Source: CBDIHP01 sp965279195 | GTDB taxonomy: Bacteria > Planctomycetota > Planctomycetia > Isosphaerales > Isosphaeraceae | Reading direction: 5' to 3' | Assembly (NCBI GenBank): GCA_965279195.1 | Contig: CBDIHP010000026.1 | Coordinates: 1 to 64,000, forward strand | DNA: 64,000 nt | In this document: piece after piece, positions 59,416-64,000 of the stretch | Numbering within the stretch: the stretch's first letter is position 1 | How the letters are laid out: each line of letters begins with the position of its first letter | Position numbers and translations under genes: made by a program | The notes under the pieces: generated by a model | The model's input: only the letters and a program-made list of their open reading frames with translations | What the model was told of the DNA's origin: nothing | Databases searched by the model: none

Positions 59416-59542
59416 GTAGGGTGGACACCGCCCCCCATCGCAATCGCCACGTCGAGCCGGCCCGGCGCGTCCGCCCGGCCTCGACATAGGATCGTCACGT
59501 CCCGAGATGAGCCAACGCAACGGTGGGCGGTGCCCACCCTAC
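59416..59542. repeat. Inverted repeat, GTAGGGTG family, copy 2
   Basis: The arms at 59416-59436 and 59522-59542 are inverted copies agreeing at 19 of 21 positions (GTAGGGTGG...CACCGCCC). It lies directly before the ribosome site of the acyl-CoA dehydrogenase gene. The copy at 61544 lies behind that gene, so the gene is bracketed by the same family. Confidence 0.8.
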
Positions 59543-59558
59543 CCGTGAGGAGTTCACC

Positions 59559-61547
59559 ATGAGCCTCGGACAACTCCCGCCGGAACTCAAGACCGGTCCC
59601 GCGTCGCCGGACGTGAACGGCGGCGACGGCCGTGGGCGACCCGTGGAATCCTCAGGCGCCCACACCGGCACGTTCGTCGAGACGGCCCTGAAGCTCGGCG
59701 GCAAGAGCGAGGAGGAAGCCCGCAAGACCGGCACCCTCGACCGGGCCGACGACCAGGTCGAGGCGATGTTCGCCGCCCGCTACAACACGCATGCCAGCCC
59801 CGCCCACCGGGCCGTCTGGGACAACACATTCCCGATCGACCTGTTCCTGTCGCAGCCGACGGCCGTCCCGGCCGACTGCGCCCGCGTCATGGACGAATCC
59901 CTCGCGGTCGTCCAGCGCCACAAGGACGCGAAGACCCTGCTCGACGGACGCGGCAAGATCGCCGACCCGGTCCTCCGCGACCTCGGCGCCGCCGGCTACT
60001 GGGGCCTGCTCGTCGACAAGGAATACGGCGGCACCGGCGCCCCGTTCTCGGCCTTCGCCCCGTTCATCACCCGGATGGCGACCATCGACGCGACGGTCGC
60101 CGGCCTGGCGTCGGTCCACGGCTGCATCGGCGCGGTCGACCCGCTGAGGACGTTCGGCAACCCCGAGCAGAAGCGGGCCTACCTGCCGAAGCTCGCCAGC
60201 GGCGAGCGGCTCTCCGCGTTCGCGCTGACCGAGCCGGGCGCCGGGTCCGACCTCACCGCCCTCAAGACGACCGCCCGGCTCGAAGGCGACCACTACATCG
60301 TCGACGGCGAGAAGCTCTTCATCACCAACGCGATCCCAGGCCGCACCGTCGGGCTCGTCTGCCTCATCAACGGCAAGCCCGCGACCTTGATCGTGGACCT
60401 GCCCGAGCACGAGGACGAGACGTTCCAGGTCGTACGCTACGGGCTCTACGCGCTCAAGCATTCCAACAACAACGGGCTCCGATTCAAGAATTTCCGCGTC
60501 CCGGCGGAGAACCTACTGAACCCTGGCAAGGGCGACGGCCTGACCATCGCCTACCACGGCCTGAACCTCGGCCGCGTGGCGTTGTGCGCCAACGCGGCGG
60601 GCACCATGCGGGTCATGATGGCGAGCATGCTGCCCTGGGCGAAGTTCCGCAAGACCTACGGCGGGGCCATCGCCACGCGGGAGCTGGTCCGACGCCGGCT
60701 CGGCCGGCTCGCGGGCCTGATCGTCGGGGCCGACGCTATCACGGCCTGGTGCTCGTGGCTGCTCGACCAGGGCTATCGCGGCGAGATGGAATGCATCGTC
60801 GCCAAGATCTTCGGGTCCGAGGCGCAGAAGGAGGCCGCCATCGAGCTGATGATGAAGACCCACGGCGGCCGGGCCTTCCTGCACGGCCACATCCTGGGCG
60901 ACAACGTCCACGAATATCTCGCCCCCTGCATCTATGAGGGCGAGGGCGAGATGCTCGGCATGGGCTTCTTCAAGTCGCTCATCAAGGAGCACGGCAAGAC
61001 CTTCTTCGAGCCCATCGGCATGGCCCTGCAGAAGGCCGGAATCCGCAACCCCAACCCGCTCAACCCCGCCCACGCCTGGGCGCTCAAGAACGCCGCGCTG
61101 CCCTACGCCACCTGGCGGGCGTCGCAGATGCTCCACCCGTGGTCGAAGGCCGAGATCCCGTCGGACATCCCGCGCGACCTGGCCGAGCACGCCCGGTTCG
61201 CCGCGAACGCCTTGCAGAAGTCGCGGGTCGAGGTCAGCTCGGTCATGTCCAAGCACCAGCTCAAGCTGGCCGACCGCCAGTGCCGGATGTCCGAGCTGTC
61301 GTCCCGCCTCCAGGACATGATCGTGATGCTGACGACCAGCCTCTGGGCCGGCCGCCAGGACAACGAGATGGTCCGCAAGGCCGCCGACATCCTCGCCCGC
61401 GACCTCCGCCGCAAGTACACCGGCGAACGCATCAGCGACAAGGACATCCGCGCCACCACCGAGCTCGGCAAGCAGATCGCCGAGGGCGGCTTCGAAGCCC
61501 TGGCCGGGATCACCCCCGAGGCCATCCTGATGCCTTACTCCGAGTAG
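59559..61547 (+). CDS. Acyl-CoA dehydrogenase
   Basis: A 662-residue FAD enzyme of the long-chain (FadE/VLCAD-like) group that introduces the first double bond in fatty-acid oxidation. Motifs: AFALTEPGAGSDLTALKTTA, EKLFITNAIPGRTVGLV, GRVALCANAAGTMRVMM and FRKTYGGAIATRELVRRRLG. The base region is IYEGEGEMLGMGF, where the usual GTNEI is replaced by GEGEM. About 100 N-terminal residues form a variable extension. The C-terminal domain after residue 480 is typical of the VLCAD branch. ATG 59559 follows GAGGAG. Its TAG is inside the left arm of the next repeat. Confidence 0.94.
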   Translation: MSLGQLPPELKTGPASPDVNGGDGRGRPVESSGAHTGTFVETALKLGGKSEEEARKTGTLDRADDQVEAMFAARYNTHASPAHRAVWDNTFPIDLFLSQPTAVPADCARVMDESLAVVQRHKDAKTLLDGRGKIADPVLRDLGAAGYWGLLVDKEYGGTGAPFSAFAPFITRMATIDATVAGLASVHGCIGAVDPLRTFGNPEQKRAYLPKLASGERLSAFALTEPGAGSDLTALKTTARLEGDHYIVDGEKLFITNAIPGRTVGLVCLINGKPATLIVDLPEHEDETFQVVRYGLYALKHSNNNGLRFKNFRVPAENLLNPGKGDGLTIAYHGLNLGRVALCANAAGTMRVMMASMLPWAKFRKTYGGAIATRELVRRRLGRLAGLIVGADAITAWCSWLLDQGYRGEMECIVAKIFGSEAQKEAAIELMMKTHGGRAFLHGHILGDNVHEYLAPCIYEGEGEMLGMGFFKSLIKEHGKTFFEPIGMALQKAGIRNPNPLNPAHAWALKNAALPYATWRASQMLHPWSKAEIPSDIPRDLAEHARFAANALQKSRVEVSSVMSKHQLKLADRQCRMSELSSRLQDMIVMLTTSLWAGRQDNEMVRKAADILARDLRRKYTGERISDKDIRATTELGKQIAEGGFEALAGITPEAILMPYSE

Positions 61548-61684
61548 GGTGGGCATCGCCCACCGCGACACCGGCAATGATCGACGGGCCCTGGCCCTTG
61601 CCAACATCCATCGGCATCTCAACGTGAGCCGCCCACCATTGCATCGAAAGATCCCGAGGCAATGGTGGGCGATGCCCACCCTAC
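61544..61684. repeat. Perfect 21-bp inverted repeat, GTAGGGTG family, copy 3
   Basis: The arms at 61544-61564 and 61664-61684 are perfect inverted copies over 21 bases (GTAGGGTGGGCATCGCCCA and its complement). The TAG in the left arm is the stop codon of the acyl-CoA dehydrogenase. The right arm ends 10 bases before the start codon of the next gene, so it must be part of the transcript if the genes form an operon. Confidence 0.88.
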
Positions 61685-61694
61685 GGGGGACATC

Positions 61695-63845
61695 ATGGCG
61701 AACGCCTTTCAGATCGAGGAACGCGGGGACAAGATCCTCGTGCTCACGCTCGACCTCGCGGACAAGAAGGTCAACACGCTCGGCCGAGCGGTCCTGATGG
61801 AACTCGCCGGCGTGATCGGCCAGCTCGAAGGCAGGCACGACCTCAAGGGGCTGCTCTTCCGCAGCGGCAAGCCGGGCCAGTTCATCGCGGGGGCGGATCT
61901 GCATGAGATCGGGGCCCTGGCGTTCGCCAACAAGGAGCAGATCCAGCAGGCCGTCGGGTTCGGCCACAAGATCTTCGGCGCGATCGGACGCCTGCCGTTC
62001 CCCACGGTCGCCCTGATCGACGGCAATTGCATGGGCGGCGGCACCGAACTCGTCCTGGCGATGGACGAGCGGATCGCCTCGACGAATCCGCAGACGAAGA
62101 TCGCCCTGCCCGAGGTCAAGATCGGCGTGATCCCCGGCTGGGGCGGCACCCAGCGTCTGCCCCGGCTCATCGGCCTGAACGCCATCGAGGTCATCTGCGG
62201 CGGCGAGCCCGTCCCCGCCGACAAGGCCGCCGCGCTCGGCCTGGTGTTCGACGCCGTGCCCGCCGATCGCCTGATCGATGAGGGCGTGAAGAGGATTGAA
62301 GACCTGCAAGCCACCGGCGAGTGGAAGTCCAATCGCGAGAAACGTCGCAAGCCCGTCGGCCTGAGCGACGACCAGATGCGGTTCGCCTTCGCCACGGCCG
62401 AGGGCTACCTCCTGGGCAAGACCAAGGGGCAGTACCCCGCGCCCCTGGCCGCGCTGAAGGCCATCCGCGACGGCATCAATCTGCCACTGGAAGACGGCAT
62501 CAAGGTCGAGCTCCAGGCCGCGCTCGACGTCATGGGCTCGCCGATCTCCGCCAATCTCATCGGCATCTTCTTCATGAACAACCGCCTCTCGCGGGATACG
62601 GGCGTGGAGACCGATGTGAAACCTCGCCCCATCAAGCGGGCCGGGGTCATCGGCGCCGGCCTGATGGGCGCCGGCATCGCCACCGCCCACGCGCGCTCGG
62701 GCATCCCCACGGCGATGATCGACGTCGACGACGAGCGCCTGGGCAAGGGACTCAAGGCCGCGCAGGACGTCATCGCCTCCCGCATCAAGATCGGCCGGGC
62801 CAAGCCGCAGGACATGGCGGACATGCTCTCGCACCTGAGCACGTCCACCGACCGCGCGATCCTCGGCGACCGCGACATCGTCATCGAGGCCGTGGTCGAG
62901 AACGAGCAGGCCAAGACCGCGTTGTTCCAGCAGATCAAAGGGGTGCTCAAGGACGACGCGATCCTGGCGAGCAACACATCGACCATCTCGATCACGAGGA
63001 TGGCCGAGTCGGCCCCGCACCCCGAACGGTTCATCGGCATGCACTTCTTCTCGCCGGTCGACCGCATGGAACTGGTCGAGGTGATCCGGGGCGAGAAGAC
63101 GTCGGACGAGACGGTCGCCTCGGTGGTCGCCCTGGCGAAGTCGCTCCGCAAGACGCCCATCGTGGTCCGCGACTGCGCGGGGTTCCTCGTCAACCGGGTG
63201 CTGTTCTCTTATATGACCGAAGCCCTGGTGATGCTGCAGGAGGGGGCCTCGATGGACGCGATCGACGCGGCCGCGACCTCGTTCGGCATGCCGATGGGGC
63301 CGATCGCGCTGCACGACATGGTCGGCATCGACGTGGCCTGTTTCGCCGGCGGCGTGATGGCCCAGGCGTACCCCGATCGGTCGCTCCGCATCGACCTGCT
63401 GGCCGACATGCTTGAGGCCGGCCGGATGGGGCAGAAGTCGGGCTCGGGCTTCCGCAAGTTCACCGGCAAGAAGGGCAAGGCCGAGTCCGACCCGGCGTTC
63501 GACGCGATCCTCGCGAAGCACCGGACGGGTGAAAAGACCTTCACGAAAGAGGAGATCACCGACCGCCTCTTCCTGCCGATGTTCCTCGAATCGACCCGCG
63601 TCCTCGAGGAGCACATCGTCCGCGAGGCGTCGGACGTGGACATGGGACTGATCCTGGGCATCGGCTTCCCGCCCTTCAAGGGGGGCATCCTCCGCTGGTG
63701 CGACACCGAAGGGGCGTCGAAGGTCCTCGCGAAGGCCGAATCCCTCGCCCACCTCGGCAAGCGGTTCGCCCCCACCGAGACGCTCCTGGATCACGCCCGC
63801 AACGGCAAGCTGTTCTACCCGCTGCCGAAGATCGAGGCGAACTGA
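61695..63845 (+). CDS. fadJ: Fatty oxidation enzyme: enoyl-CoA hydratase / 3-hydroxyacyl-CoA dehydrogenase
   Basis: A 716-residue bifunctional protein. Residues about 1-200 form a crotonase domain with the oxyanion segment FIAGADLHEIGAL, GNCMGGGTELVLAMDERIAS and LPEVKIGVIPGWGGTQRLPR. Residues about 310-500 are the NAD-binding domain, with GAGLMGAGIATAHARSG and IEAVVENEQAKTALFQQI, followed by the C-terminal 3-hydroxyacyl-CoA dehydrogenase domain (GMHFFSPVDRMELVEVIRG, RDCAGFLVNRVLFSYMTEAL). The arrangement is like FadJ/FadB. ATG 61695 begins MANAFQIEER. With the dehydrogenase before it and the thiolase after it, it makes up a complete beta-oxidation set. Confidence 0.95.
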   Translation: MANAFQIEERGDKILVLTLDLADKKVNTLGRAVLMELAGVIGQLEGRHDLKGLLFRSGKPGQFIAGADLHEIGALAFANKEQIQQAVGFGHKIFGAIGRLPFPTVALIDGNCMGGGTELVLAMDERIASTNPQTKIALPEVKIGVIPGWGGTQRLPRLIGLNAIEVICGGEPVPADKAAALGLVFDAVPADRLIDEGVKRIEDLQATGEWKSNREKRRKPVGLSDDQMRFAFATAEGYLLGKTKGQYPAPLAALKAIRDGINLPLEDGIKVELQAALDVMGSPISANLIGIFFMNNRLSRDTGVETDVKPRPIKRAGVIGAGLMGAGIATAHARSGIPTAMIDVDDERLGKGLKAAQDVIASRIKIGRAKPQDMADMLSHLSTSTDRAILGDRDIVIEAVVENEQAKTALFQQIKGVLKDDAILASNTSTISITRMAESAPHPERFIGMHFFSPVDRMELVEVIRGEKTSDETVASVVALAKSLRKTPIVVRDCAGFLVNRVLFSYMTEALVMLQEGASMDAIDAAATSFGMPMGPIALHDMVGIDVACFAGGVMAQAYPDRSLRIDLLADMLEAGRMGQKSGSGFRKFTGKKGKAESDPAFDAILAKHRTGEKTFTKEEITDRLFLPMFLESTRVLEEHIVREASDVDMGLILGIGFPPFKGGILRWCDTEGASKVLAKAESLAHLGKRFAPTETLLDHARNGKLFYPLPKIEAN

Positions 63846-63888
63846 CGGCCCAATCCGGACGCCGAACCTCACATAAAGGACGACCAAC

Positions 63889-64000
63889 ATGAAACGCGCT
63901 GTCGTCGTCGACGCCGCCAGGACTCCGGTCGGCCGGGCGTCGTCGGAGAACGGATACTACCGCGACGTCCGGGCCGAGGACCTCTCGGCCGGTGTCGTCC
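63889..64000 (+). CDS. Thiolase (acetyl-CoA C-acyltransferase), 3' end outside window
   Basis: The first 37 codons of a thiolase: MKRAVVVDAARTPVGRASSE, followed by YYRDVRAEDLSAGVV. This is the standard N-terminus of FadA/FadI-type beta-ketothiolases, which cleave 3-ketoacyl-CoA with CoA. A good ribosome site, AAAGGA, lies eight bases upstream. It follows fadJ by 43 bases and is certainly part of the same operon. The active-site residues are beyond the window. Confidence 0.9.
   Translation, partial: MKRAVVVDAARTPVGRASSENGYYRDVRAEDLSAGVV

Noticed and set aside
60513..63890. Open frame of about 1125 codons on the minus strand opposite the beta-oxidation genes
   Set aside because: It spans two real genes and an intergenic repeat, has no recognisable domain, and results from third-position GC bias of the genes on the plus strand.

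Overview
The window is high-GC chromosomal DNA from a planctomycete, most probably the Isosphaeraceae branch. This placement is an inference from gene families I recognise: a DUF1559 type IV-pilin-like protein, a PSCyt1/DUF1549/DUF1553 secreted cytochrome, a Planctomycetes/Verrucomicrobia-restricted small protein (TIGR04138/Minf_1886 type), a CRTAC1/ASPIC-UnbV protein, LEPR-xLL-like exported proteins and a large PknB-type kinase. No rRNA, tRNA or CRISPR array was seen.

Layout. 1-5.3 kb: end of a sigma-54 activator, a Trm112-like protein, a PSP1/RicT-like protein, small proteins and a pilin-like DUF1559 gene. 5.7-12 kb: VCBS/ASPIC protein, an HGSNAT/DUF5009-like membrane protein and a membrane-anchored MutS-like ATPase. 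12.5-17.5 kb: a tandem pair of secreted paralogues, a sialidase-fold protein and, convergent, an L-lactate permease. 17.9-22.2 kb: hibernation factor HPF, EIIA, HPr and EI (a PTS phosphorelay with no sugar permease) and a DUF2344 protein overlapping ptsI. 22.6-26 kb: an RNase E/G whose S1 domain is split by about 640 disordered residues. 26-32 kb: a hybrid histidine kinase and two tandem secreted paralogues sharing a 5'-leader hairpin. 32-37 kb: a pectate-lyase-like protein, then a complete IS66-family element (34101-36358, 8-bp target duplication) carrying an orphan HYD1-type ADP-ribosyltransferase toxin end and a DUF6881 putative immunity gene, then a small membrane protein. 37-41.5 kb: a GT2 transferase and two polytopic glycosyltransferase-like proteins. 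41.6-50.2 kb: priA, nadD, a small protein, an RNase HII-like protein, a lone ParA and a Ser/Thr kinase with a beta-helix-like C-terminus. 50.6-57.6 kb: glpQ, queE, the PSCyt1/DUF1549 protein, a DUF5131 protein and two hotdog thioesterases. 58-64 kb: a FabD-like acyltransferase followed by a fatty-acid beta-oxidation set (acyl-CoA dehydrogenase, fused hydratase/3-hydroxyacyl-CoA dehydrogenase, start of a thiolase).

The intergenic spaces are unusually rich in long inverted repeats of several families, many beginning exactly at, or supplying, the stop codon of a neighbouring gene. The most unusual loci are the IS66 element with a toxin/immunity passenger, the split-S1 RNase E, and the stop-codon-embedded palindromes.
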